5,948 nucleotides of DNA, taken from positions 1 through 5,948 of the forward strand of contig JAISWA010000096.1 in the NCBI GenBank assembly GCA_031271275.1, in the 5' to 3' direction. The first letter of the stretch is position 1; each line of letters begins with the position of its first letter. The notes under the pieces are model-generated. The model saw only the letters and a list, made by a program, of their open reading frames with translations. It did not search any database and had not been told where the DNA came from. Position numbers and translations under genes: made by a program. Positions 1-5,803 of the stretch are shown in pieces. Origin of the DNA: Clostridiales bacterium. Lineage in GTDB: Bacteria; Bacillota; Clostridia; Lachnospirales; WQUN01.

Positions 1-1137
1 CGCATTACTTACAGCGGAGAAGACACCTTCGAGGATGTCATAAGGAATATTAACAACTCCGGCGCGGGCGTAACGGTGTCTTTTGATAAGACCCGCGCGG
101 CGTTTAAGATAGAATCGAGCCGTACCGGCAAGTCCGCGGCCATTACCTTTGACGAGACGATGTTTGACGGCGGGCTTTTCGGCGCGAAAGGCTTCGATTT
201 TAACACTGCGGGCAACACCGCGTGGACACCAGACGCAAGCCGCGGCGAGTCGGCGGCTTCCGACGCCACCTTTGAGTACAACGGCATGTGGATGTCCCGG
301 GAAAGCAACACCTTTGAACTGGACGGCGTCGGCGTGACGCTTACCAAGGAATCCGAAGGGCAGACCTTTAACGTGGAAGTCTCCCGCGATGTGGAACCGG
401 CTGTGGAAGCGATAAAGAAGTTTGTGGAAGAATACAACAAACTGGTGGATTTGCTTGAAAAGCAAATCGCCACGGCGCGCCCCAAGAGCGACAAGCGCTC
501 CTATTACGAGCCCCTTACCGACGAGGAGCGGGAAGCCCTTTCGGAAGACGATATCATAAAATGGGAAGAAAAAGCCAAGACCGGTATGCTGCACCGGGAC
601 AATATCCTTACGCAAATCAAGAACCAAATGCGCGGCATGGTATACACGGCGGTAGAGATGGAGGACGGGTCAAAGCTCGGGCTTTATAATATCGGAATCA
701 CCACCAGCGCCGAAAGTAACTATGCCGGAAAGCTGCAGATTGACGAAACAAAATTAAGGGCTGCGCTGCAAGAGAACGGGGATAAGGTGTCGCAGCTTTT
801 TGTAAAAGCTTCGGATTTGCCCGGCGGGAACCCGAAGGACCGCAACGCCCGCCTGACGGACGAAGGTATAGGCGATCGCCTTGACGACATCATCAAAAAC
901 GCGATTGACCTCAACGGCTCCTTATACAAGCATTCCGGCGTGACGGATAAAGCGCTTTCCCTTATCGACAACCCTATATACAGGGAGCTTAACCGGTACG
1001 ACCAAAGGATGAGCGACATGCTCGATTACTTGCAGACCCGCGAGGAATATTACTATAGCATGTTCGCCAAGATGGAAACCGCCATGTCCAAGTCCAACAG
1101 CCAGATGTCTTCCCTTACCGCCATGTTGGGCAAATAA
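1..1137 (+). CDS. fliD: Flagellar filament cap protein FliD (hook-associated protein 2), 3' part
   Basis: FliD sits at the distal tip of the flagellar filament and helps exported flagellin fold and insert. The frame is open from the first base, so the 5' end lies outside the window and the in-frame GTG at 76 is only an internal valine; 378 residues plus a TAA stop are visible. The C-terminal FliD_C region is clear: a helical stretch reading 'AIKKFVEEYNKLVDLLEKQ', a charged block encoded at about 505-600 (YEPLT, IIKWEEKAK) typical of Bacillota FliD, a 'GIGDRLDDIIKNA' segment, and a terminal coiled-coil-like helix ending in 'EEYYYSMFAKMETAMSKSNS' and 'LTAMLGK'. This last helix is the cap assembly and export-chaperone region of the family. 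The stop is immediately followed by the ATG of the next gene, so the two are probably translationally coupled. Identification is firm. Confidence 0.95.
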   Translation, partial: RITYSGEDTFEDVIRNINNSGAGVTVSFDKTRAAFKIESSRTGKSAAITFDETMFDGGLFGAKGFDFNTAGNTAWTPDASRGESAASDATFEYNGMWMSRESNTFELDGVGVTLTKESEGQTFNVEVSRDVEPAVEAIKKFVEEYNKLVDLLEKQIATARPKSDKRSYYEPLTDEEREALSEDDIIKWEEKAKTGMLHRDNILTQIKNQMRGMVYTAVEMEDGSKLGLYNIGITTSAESNYAGKLQIDETKLRAALQENGDKVSQLFVKASDLPGGNPKDRNARLTDEGIGDRLDDIIKNAIDLNGSLYKHSGVTDKALSLIDNPIYRELNRYDQRMSDMLDYLQTREEYYYSMFAKMETAMSKSNSQMSSLTAMLGK

Positions 1138-1524
1138 ATGGGTAAGCCGTTGGAAAAAGCGCTTGGTTTGGCGGAGGAAATTTTGGAGTTGACGTCCGCC
1201 CTTTCCCTTACCGGTCAGCCCGACGTGGTGGAAATTGAAATCGACGAGTATACCGCGCTGATAGAGGAACGGGACCCGTTGGTCAAAGAATTGACGGAAC
1301 TTATGAGGGAAGCGGAAAAAGATACGGACGGTTGGCGCGCGTTAGAGGGAATCGTACAAAAAATTTTTGTAATGGATAAAGAAAACAGGCGTATCATGGA
1401 ACACACCCGCGGGTTGGTGCAGAATTCCATGAAGGAATTGCGCAGCGGCAGGAAGTTGAGCAACGCATACGCGCATCCTTTGGAAGTCAGGGTATCGTCC
1501 GGCAGGTTGGACACAAGGCAGTGA
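1138..1524 (+). CDS. FliT/FlgN-like flagellar export chaperone candidate (128 aa)
   Basis: A small, charged, almost entirely helical protein with no signal peptide or membrane segment. No catalytic motif is visible. I cannot name it by sequence alone. Its position directly behind fliD, its size and its pattern of long amphipathic helices (residues ~5-25, 38-65, 70-103) ending in a 'RSGRKLSNAYAH' turn and a flexible tail resemble FliT/FlgN-type chaperones, which bind the C-terminal helices of FliD or the hook-associated proteins before export. The ATG abuts the fliD TAA with no spacer and no clear Shine-Dalgarno site, which implies translation by coupling to fliD and roughly matched amounts. 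In Bacillus, fliT follows fliS, so the placement here between fliD and flaG differs. The alternative is a lineage-specific flagellar protein of unknown role. The gene itself is well supported by its position; the function is inferred. Confidence 0.75.
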   Translation: MGKPLEKALGLAEEILELTSALSLTGQPDVVEIEIDEYTALIEERDPLVKELTELMREAEKDTDGWRALEGIVQKIFVMDKENRRIMEHTRGLVQNSMKELRSGRKLSNAYAHPLEVRVSSGRLDTRQ

Positions 1525-1540
1525 GGAACCACATAATAGA

Positions 1541-1546
1541 GGGAGG
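1541..1546 (+). promoter_or_regulatory. Strong Shine-Dalgarno site of flaG
   Basis: GGGAGG lies 9 bases before the ATG at 1556 and fixes that start. It sits in the 31-base gap after the fliT-like gene, in which I see no hairpin or promoter, so flaG is probably read from the upstream transcript but is translated independently. Confidence 0.75.
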
Positions 1547-1555
1547 AAGATTAAT

Positions 1556-1966
1556 ATGGATGTTAGCAGTATAGGCGCGATGACGTATGAAGCGCCGGTC
1601 GCAATGCCGCAGGCGGCGCCCGCTCCGCAACCGCAGGTTGTCGAGTCTGTCGGCGCGCCTTCTGTGGAAGTGAGCGCGCAAAACGGCGGGGGGAACATTC
1701 AGGCAGGGCAACCGGGTCAGCCGACGGAAAAAGAGCAGCCAAGCACCGAGGAGGTCAGCAAGACGATCGAGCAGATCAATAAATCTCTGGCTGTTTTTAA
1801 CCGTGAAATGCATATCAGCGTACATTCAAAGGTCAACCGCCTTATGATTAAGGTGATGGACACCAAGGAAAACAAGGTGATACGCGAAATACCGCCTGAG
1901 AAGGTGTTGGACGCGTTTGCGAGGACTTTGGAGCTTGCCGGAATTTTAATGGACACAAAACGTTAA
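1556..1966 (+). CDS. flaG: FlaG family flagellar protein
   Basis: FlaG is a small protein of late flagellar clusters, associated with filament length and filament assembly in the bacteria where it has been studied; its biochemical role is still poorly defined. The protein has two parts. Residues ~12-62 are low complexity, rich in Ala, Pro, Gln and Gly, and look disordered. From residue ~64 the conserved FlaG domain follows: a helix with 'IEQINKSLAVFN', then strands containing 'ISVHSKVNRLMIKVMD' and the family hallmark VIREIPPEKVLD at 108-119, ending with 'LAGILMDTKR'. The length of 136 residues is normal for the family. It starts at an ATG preceded by GGGAGG. A 33-base gap separates it from fliS, consistent with one operon. 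The family call is firm. Confidence 0.92.
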   Translation: MDVSSIGAMTYEAPVAMPQAAPAPQPQVVESVGAPSVEVSAQNGGGNIQAGQPGQPTEKEQPSTEEVSKTIEQINKSLAVFNREMHISVHSKVNRLMIKVMDTKENKVIREIPPEKVLDAFARTLELAGILMDTKR

Positions 1967-1986
1967 AAATGTTATCGTAAGAAAGC

Positions 1987-1995
1987 GAGGTGAGG
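1987..1995 (+). promoter_or_regulatory. Shine-Dalgarno site of fliS
   Basis: GAGGTGAGG contains two overlapping matches to the anti-Shine-Dalgarno sequence, GAGGTG and GAGG, lying 7 and 4 bases before the ATG at 2000. This extended site suggests strong translation of the flagellin chaperone. Confidence 0.7.
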
Positions 1996-1999
1996 ATAT

Positions 2000-2377
2000 A
2001 TGAGCGTAACAAGTCCCTATGAAAGAGCCGTGGACCATATGGTTTTTTCCGCGTCGAAGGAAGAATTAACGCTTATGCTCTACGAAGGCGCGATTAAATT
2101 TGGCAATCAGGCCAATATAGCCATTACGAAGAAGGATTTCCCCAAGGCTAATTCATTGATTTTGCGTGTGCAGGACATCGTCCGCGAGCTTCAGGTGACG
2201 CTTGACCCGAAATATGAGATTTCGGTGAATATCAACGCCTTGTACGATTACATGTATCGCCGCCTTGTAGACGCCAACTTTGGCAAGAGTACGGAGATTT
2301 TGGACGAAGTGTTGGGGTTGCTTCGCGAATTTCGAGATACTTGGAAAGAAGCCATGAAGCTGGCTAAACAAAATTAA
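2000..2377 (+). CDS. fliS: Flagellin export chaperone FliS
   Basis: FliS binds the C-terminal disordered segment of newly made flagellin in the cytoplasm, stopping premature polymerisation and delivering it to the type III export gate. The 125-residue protein has the usual length and all the family landmarks: an N-terminal 'SPYERAVDHMVFSASKEEL' segment, 'LTLMLYEGAIKF' at 23-34 in the first helix, 'VQDIVRELQVTLD' at 57-69, 'LYDYMYRRLVDAN' at 81-93 and the 'FRDTWKEAM' ending at 111-119. It is predicted to be a four- to five-helix bundle. It is the last gene of the flagellar cluster in this window and is followed 13 bases later by a strong hairpin, so it probably closes the transcript. In Bacillus, fliS also follows fliD, though flaG there lies upstream of fliD rather than between the two. 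Identification is firm. Confidence 0.96.
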   Translation: MSVTSPYERAVDHMVFSASKEELTLMLYEGAIKFGNQANIAITKKDFPKANSLILRVQDIVRELQVTLDPKYEISVNINALYDYMYRRLVDANFGKSTEILDEVLGLLREFRDTWKEAMKLAKQN

Positions 2378-2390
2378 AAGTAAATTATAT

Positions 2391-2425
2391 ATCGGGCGGG
2401 GTTTTTAAACAGAATCCCGCCCGAT
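2391..2425. terminator. Hairpin terminator between convergent fliS and GNAT genes, probably bidirectional
   Basis: ATCGGGCGGG (2391-2400) is perfectly complementary to CCCGCCCGAT (2416-2425), giving a 10-bp GC-rich stem. The loop can pair further (G2401-T2415, TTTT 2402-2405 with AGAA 2411-2414 using one G-T pair), leaving a five-base loop. On the + strand it is followed by a broken T-rich run (TTTCCTTT), and on the - strand by an AT-rich tract (ATATAATTTA). Neither is an ideal U-tract, but stem strength and the position between two convergent genes support termination in both directions. Confidence 0.75.
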
Positions 2426-2896
2426 TTCCTTTATGAGGAAGACGTTTTCCGGTATGGCGGAATAGTCTTTCTTCAAATAAAAATCATAAGCGGGTATCGT
2501 GGAGGATGTTTGTAAAAAAACATAGGACACGCCCCGTTTTTTTAACGCTTCCTCCACGGCGTCAAGCATCAGCGAGCCGACCCCCTGCCGCTGGCGCGAA
2601 GGAAGCACGGCAAATTCCTCTATTTTATATTGCGGCGCGAAAAAATAATCGTTGACGCTGCCAATACAAATGCCGACGGGTTTGCCGCGCAAAAAATAAA
2701 AAAAACTCAGCGAGCCGGGCGCGTTCAGCAAATCGTTTATGTAGCGGCCGGACTTTTCTTCCGTTACCCACGCGTAATTCCAGGGCGGGGCGGAGAATAC
2801 CTCAATGAACAGGCGCGTGCAGAGGGAAGCGTCAGCCGGGGTAATTTGTTTGAGCCCGTCAAAATCCGCGGGGAATAAATCGTCCTGTGTTCTCAT
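2405..2896 (-). CDS. GNAT family N-acetyltransferase
   Basis: A predicted acetyl-CoA-dependent acetyltransferase of the GNAT fold; the acceptor is unknown. Read from the ATG at 2896 it has 163 residues, normal for a stand-alone GNAT domain. The acetyl-CoA pyrophosphate loop is clear at 101-107 as R-Q-R-Q-G-V-G, preceded by the beta4 strand 'IEEFAVLPS' and followed by helix 'SLMLDAVEEALKKRG'. The C-terminal motif B is 'AYDFYLKKDYS' at 136-146, where the family usually has FY-x-K-x-GF. No signal peptide is present. A TTG two codons upstream (2902) is an alternative start; the weak GGGTG at 2915-2911 is spaced better for that TTG than for the ATG. The gene is convergent to fliS and divergent from the glucosidase, so it is its own transcription unit. 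Its final codons and stop lie inside the shared terminator hairpin. Nothing visible ties it to flagella. Confidence 0.88.
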   Translation of the reverse strand: MRTQDDLFPADFDGLKQITPADASLCTRLFIEVFSAPPWNYAWVTEEKSGRYINDLLNAPGSLSFFYFLRGKPVGICIGSVNDYFFAPQYKIEEFAVLPSRQRQGVGSLMLDAVEEALKKRGVSYVFLQTSSTIPAYDFYLKKDYSAIPENVFLIKEIGRDSV

Positions 2897-2927
2897 CGGC
2901 AAGTATTTTACACCCGGGCCCGCGCGC

Positions 2928-2956
2928 TTGTAAAATAGGGTTCGCTCATGTATAAA
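2928..2956 (+). promoter_or_regulatory. Probable sigma70-type promoter of the glucosidase unit
   Basis: TTGTAA (2928-2933) and TATAAA (2951-2956) are separated by exactly 17 bases and match the -35 and -10 consensus at 4 and 5 of 6 positions. Transcription would begin near 2963, about 20 bases before the glucosidase ATG, leaving room for its ribosome binding site. I see no clear operator or catabolite-repression element, though the short leader could hide one. Confidence 0.6.
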
Positions 2957-2985
2957 TACTTAGTGATAAAGGGGTGGTCGTTTTT

Positions 2986-4614
2986 ATGAAGGACTGGGTA
3001 AAGGAAGCAATCGTTTATCAAATATACCCCCGCAGTTTTTTGGACACCAACGGCGACGGTATCGGCGACCTGCCCGGAATCATTCAAAAGTTGGATTACC
3101 TGCGCGATTTGGGGGTTAACGCGCTGTGGCTCAGCCCGGTCTACGCCTCGCCCAACGACGATAACGGCTACGATATAAGCGATTACTATTCCGTTAACCC
3201 GGAATTCGGCACGCTAAGCGACTTGCAAAAACTGATTGGCGAAGCCAAAGCGCGCGGCATCCGCATTTTAATGGACCTGGTGATTAACCATACCTCGGTG
3301 GAACACCCATGGTTTCAAGCGAGCCGCGACCCGCAAAGCCCGTACCATGAGTATTATATCTGGCGGGAGGGGTTGGACGGGGGAAAGCGCCCGCCCAATA
3401 ACTGGACGAGTTTTTTCGGCGGCGGCGCGTGGGAGCGGGACGAACAGAACGGGCTGTACTACCTGCATTTGTTTTCCCCCAAAATGGCGGACCTTAATTA
3501 CAATCACGCGCCGGTGGCGGAGGAAATTAAAAGAATCATGCGCTACTGGTTGGACATGGGTATCGCGGGCTTCCGGTGCGACGTAATCAACGTGATTTCA
3601 AAAAGGACATTACAAGACGGGCGGAAGCGTTTCGCGCTTACCGGGCGGGAGCATTACCTGTCCGCCGAGGGCTGCCATACCTTGCTCAAAAGTTTCCGTG
3701 AAGACGTTTTAAGCGAATACGATTGCTTTACCGTGGGCGAGACGGTGATGGTGACGCCAAAGACGGCGAACGAGCTTTGCAAGGAGTTGGACATGGTTTT
3801 CAGCTTCGCGCACATGGAGACGGACCAAATTAACAATAAATGGTTTAAAACCAGGTTCAAGCCGCATAAATTCTTTAATGTGTTGGAAACTTGGCAGAGC
3901 GGGGTCGCATGGAACGCGAATTATTTCGAGAACCATGACCAACCGAGAAGCGTTTCCCGTTTCGGGTATGATTTACCGTTATACCGGTATTACAGCGCCA
4001 CCAGTCTTGCGACGGTTTTGCTCGCCCTGCGCGGTACGCCGTATATTTACGCGGGGCAGGAAATCGGAATGACCAACGGCTATTTTACCGGGATGGGGGA
4101 TATCCGCGATACGGAGTCCTTTAATATAAACGCGTTGGCGAAAAAGCTGCGCTTCCCGGAAAAATTCCGTTGGAAGTTGATTATGCGCACCAGCCGCGAC
4201 AACGCCCGCACGCCCATGCAGTGGAACGGCGGCGCAAACGGCGGCTTTACGGAAGGCGAGCCGTGGCTCGGGGTAAACAGGAACGCTTCCTATATAAACG
4301 CGGAAGCTGACGAAAACGCGGAAAATTCGATTATACAGTATTACAGGCGGTTAATTTTGCTGCGTAAGACGCTGCCTTCGCTTATTGACGGCAATTTTAC
4401 AAGGCTGCCCGCCCCGGCGGGGGTGTTTGCCTTCCGGCGGGAGTTTGAAGGCGAAGCCGTTGTGGCGGTTTGCAGCCTGGTTAAAAATGAGCGGGCGCTG
4501 TTCAAGCCCGTAAGCGGGGAAGTGCTTGCCGGGAATTATATCAAGCCTGCCGGCAATGAAATCTGCCTGCGAAGCGTGCGCCCTTATGAGGCGATACTGC
4601 TCAGGCAAAAATAA
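2986..4614 (+). CDS. GH13 alpha-glucosidase (oligo-1,6-glucosidase-like)
   Basis: A cytoplasmic retaining alpha-glucosidase that should release glucose from the non-reducing end of short alpha-glucosides. It has no signal peptide. The 542 residues match the family, with a (beta/alpha)8 barrel to about 470 and a C-terminal beta domain. Visible motifs are the calcium-type loop D-T-N-G-D-G-I-G-D at 20-28, region I 'DLVINH' at 97-102, nucleophile D199 in 'GFRCDVIN', acid/base E252 in 'VGETV', and the third acid D318 in 'NHDQPR'. 'RTPMQW' follows in the later barrel. V200 after the nucleophile is the residue linked to alpha-1,6 preference (Bacillus cereus oligo-1,6-glucosidase), but trehalose-6-phosphate hydrolases share it, so the substrate stays open. 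Region V reads MADLN at 167-171 instead of the usual QPDLN. I chose the ATG at 2986 because GGGGTGG (2971-2977) lies 8 bases upstream and 'MKDWVKEAIVYQIYPRSF' is the normal family N-terminus; a GTG at 2974 overlaps that site. Confidence 0.94.
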   Translation: MKDWVKEAIVYQIYPRSFLDTNGDGIGDLPGIIQKLDYLRDLGVNALWLSPVYASPNDDNGYDISDYYSVNPEFGTLSDLQKLIGEAKARGIRILMDLVINHTSVEHPWFQASRDPQSPYHEYYIWREGLDGGKRPPNNWTSFFGGGAWERDEQNGLYYLHLFSPKMADLNYNHAPVAEEIKRIMRYWLDMGIAGFRCDVINVISKRTLQDGRKRFALTGREHYLSAEGCHTLLKSFREDVLSEYDCFTVGETVMVTPKTANELCKELDMVFSFAHMETDQINNKWFKTRFKPHKFFNVLETWQSGVAWNANYFENHDQPRSVSRFGYDLPLYRYYSATSLATVLLALRGTPYIYAGQEIGMTNGYFTGMGDIRDTESFNINALAKKLRFPEKFRWKLIMRTSRDNARTPMQWNGGANGGFTEGEPWLGVNRNASYINAEADENAENSIIQYYRRLILLRKTLPSLIDGNFTRLPAPAGVFAFRREFEGEAVVAVCSLVKNERALFKPVSGEVLAGNYIKPAGNEICLRSVRPYEAILLRQK

Positions 4615-4620
4615 CTTTTC

Positions 4621-4626
4621 AAGGAG
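4621..4626 (+). promoter_or_regulatory. Shine-Dalgarno site that points to an ATC start for the decarboxylase
   Basis: AAGGAG is a near-perfect ribosome binding site. Eight bases downstream the codon in the decarboxylase frame is ATC at 4635, with no ATG, GTG or TTG within range. A second AAGGAG at 4653-4658 directly abuts the first canonical codon, TTG at 4659, with no spacer, so it should not serve that TTG. Confidence 0.65.
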
Positions 4627-4634
4627 ACCTTCCC

Positions 4635-5777
4635 ATCGATACCGCACTCATTAAGGAGTTGGCGGCGGTTCACGGCACGCCGCTGTATATTTACGAGCGT
4701 GAAAAAATCACCGGCGCGCTGACCGCCGTGCAAAACGCGTTCCCCGGTTTTAACGTGATTTATTCCGTCAAGGCAAACCCCTTCGAGCCTGTGCTTGATA
4801 GGTTGCGGGCCTCCGGCGCGGGTATAGACGCGGCTTCCAAAAACGAAGCGCTGACCTGCGCGCGGTTGGGTTTCCCGCGCTCCGAAATATATTATTCCGC
4901 GCCGGGGAAGAAGGCGACGGATATTTCCGCGTGTCTTGGCTGCGCGCGGGTCATTGCCGATTCATTCCATGAATTGGGACTGATTGACCGCCTCGCCCGG
5001 GAGCGCGGGATGGTCGCGGATGTGGGAATACGCTTAAATATTCCCCGTTTGGAAATGCAAGAAAGCCGCTTTGAAGTAATGAGCGGGGAAGCGAGTAAGT
5101 TTGGCGTTACGCTTGCGGAGTTGCTTGAGCGCGTTTCGGAAGTCAAACGGTTGGAAAGTGTGCGGATTAACGGGATTCACGCATACTTCGGCAGCCAGTT
5201 AACGGACGCGGAACTGGTCGCGGCGAATTTTAACGCCGTAAGCCGCGCTGCGCTCGAAGTGGCCGACGCGTTCCCCGGGTTGGAATATATTAACTACGGC
5301 GGCGGCTTCGGCGTGCCTTACGAGCCGGGGGAGCAGCCGCTTGATTTGGGGAAGGCGGCGGAATTAGTATTGTCCGACCCGGCGTTGCGCAAGACGGCAG
5401 GCGGAATGCGGCGCAATATAGAATTGGGGCGTTACCTTACCGCGCGGGCGGGGGTGTATGTCGCGGCGGTCGCCGACGTGAAAGTTTCCGGCGGGATAAA
5501 ATTCGTCATACTCGACGGGGGAATGAACGCGTTCTTCCGGCCGAAGTTTACCGGGCAAACCCACAGGGTAAGCGTACCCGGTAAAACCGGCGAGGAGGAA
5601 ACCGTGCGGTTGGCGGGAAACACCTGTACGCCGCTTGACGTTTTTTACGGGGAAGTTTCCCTGCCGCCGACGGAACCGGGGGATTTGGTGGTGTTCGAAA
5701 ACGCGGGGGCGTATGGGTATTCCATGAGTATGTTGGATTTTATTTCTTTTGACAGGCCCGCGCAGGTGATGTGGTAG
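4635..5777 (+). CDS. Fold-type III PLP-dependent decarboxylase, LysA/BtrK superfamily
   Basis: A predicted pyridoxal-phosphate enzyme that removes the alpha-carboxyl group of an amino acid or carrier-bound aminoacyl substrate. Numbering from the ATC at 4635 (380 residues), the N-terminal alanine-racemase-type barrel carries PLP lysine K46 in 'YSVKAN', 'HAYFGSQ' from H182, the phosphate-binding GGGFG at 222-226 and 'ELGR' at 263-266. The C-terminal beta domain has C331 in 'CTPLD' and Y360 in 'GAYGYSMS'. True diaminopimelate decarboxylases normally show C-E-S-x-D; here the Glu is Thr. Together with ELGR in place of EPGR, this resembles the clade containing BtrK (acyl-carrier-bound glutamyl decarboxylase) and exosortase-associated decarboxylases. 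Lysine synthesis is therefore not the safe call. The first canonical start is TTG 4659, but the preceding residues 'DTALIKEL' match the usual family N-terminus and follow a good Shine-Dalgarno site. The 20-base gap to the glucosidase implies co-transcription. Superfamily firm; substrate unknown. Confidence 0.9.
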   Translation: MDTALIKELAAVHGTPLYIYEREKITGALTAVQNAFPGFNVIYSVKANPFEPVLDRLRASGAGIDAASKNEALTCARLGFPRSEIYYSAPGKKATDISACLGCARVIADSFHELGLIDRLARERGMVADVGIRLNIPRLEMQESRFEVMSGEASKFGVTLAELLERVSEVKRLESVRINGIHAYFGSQLTDAELVAANFNAVSRAALEVADAFPGLEYINYGGGFGVPYEPGEQPLDLGKAAELVLSDPALRKTAGGMRRNIELGRYLTARAGVYVAAVADVKVSGGIKFVILDGGMNAFFRPKFTGQTHRVSVPGKTGEEETVRLAGNTCTPLDVFYGEVSLPPTEPGDLVVFENAGAYGYSMSMLDFISFDRPAQVMW

Positions 5778-5791
5778 AAGAATAAAAGAAC

Positions 5792-5797
5792 GAGGGG
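5792..5797 (+). promoter_or_regulatory. Shine-Dalgarno site of the right-edge gene, again without a canonical start
   Basis: GAGGGG lies just after the decarboxylase stop. At normal spacing the open frame of the next gene offers ATT (5801), GTC (5804) and ACG (5807) only. The overlapping TTG at 5802 is out of frame and would make an 8-codon peptide ending at 5828. The first in-frame ATGs (5840 and 5843) have no Shine-Dalgarno site. Confidence 0.5.
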
Positions 5798-5803
5798 TAG
5801 ATT

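Noticed and set aside
76..78. GTG at 76 as the start of fliD
   Set aside because: The same frame is open from base 1 and codes for plausible FliD residues (RITYSGEDTFEDVIRNIN), so the gene is simply cut by the window edge.
9..494. Minus-strand open frame opposite fliD
   Set aside because: Serine-rich composition is typical of an antisense shadow of a GC-rich coding region; fliD accounts for the conservation-like signal.
2514..2543. A7 and T7 runs within the GNAT gene as phase-variation tracts
   Set aside because: Seven-base A/T runs are common, and the frame is intact; nothing else suggests a contingency locus.
2630..2878. Plus-strand open frame opposite the GNAT gene
   Set aside because: It lies antisense to a clear acetyltransferase, has no ribosome binding site and its translation has no domain-like pattern.
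2974..2976. GTG at 2974 as the start of the glucosidase
   Set aside because: It lies within the GGGGTGG ribosome binding site; the ATG at 2986 is correctly spaced and begins the typical family N-terminus.
4659..4661. TTG at 4659 as the true start of the decarboxylase
   Set aside because: No spacer separates it from the AAGGAG at 4653-4658, and starting there would remove conserved-looking N-terminal residues. It remains the conservative choice if ATC initiation is not accepted.
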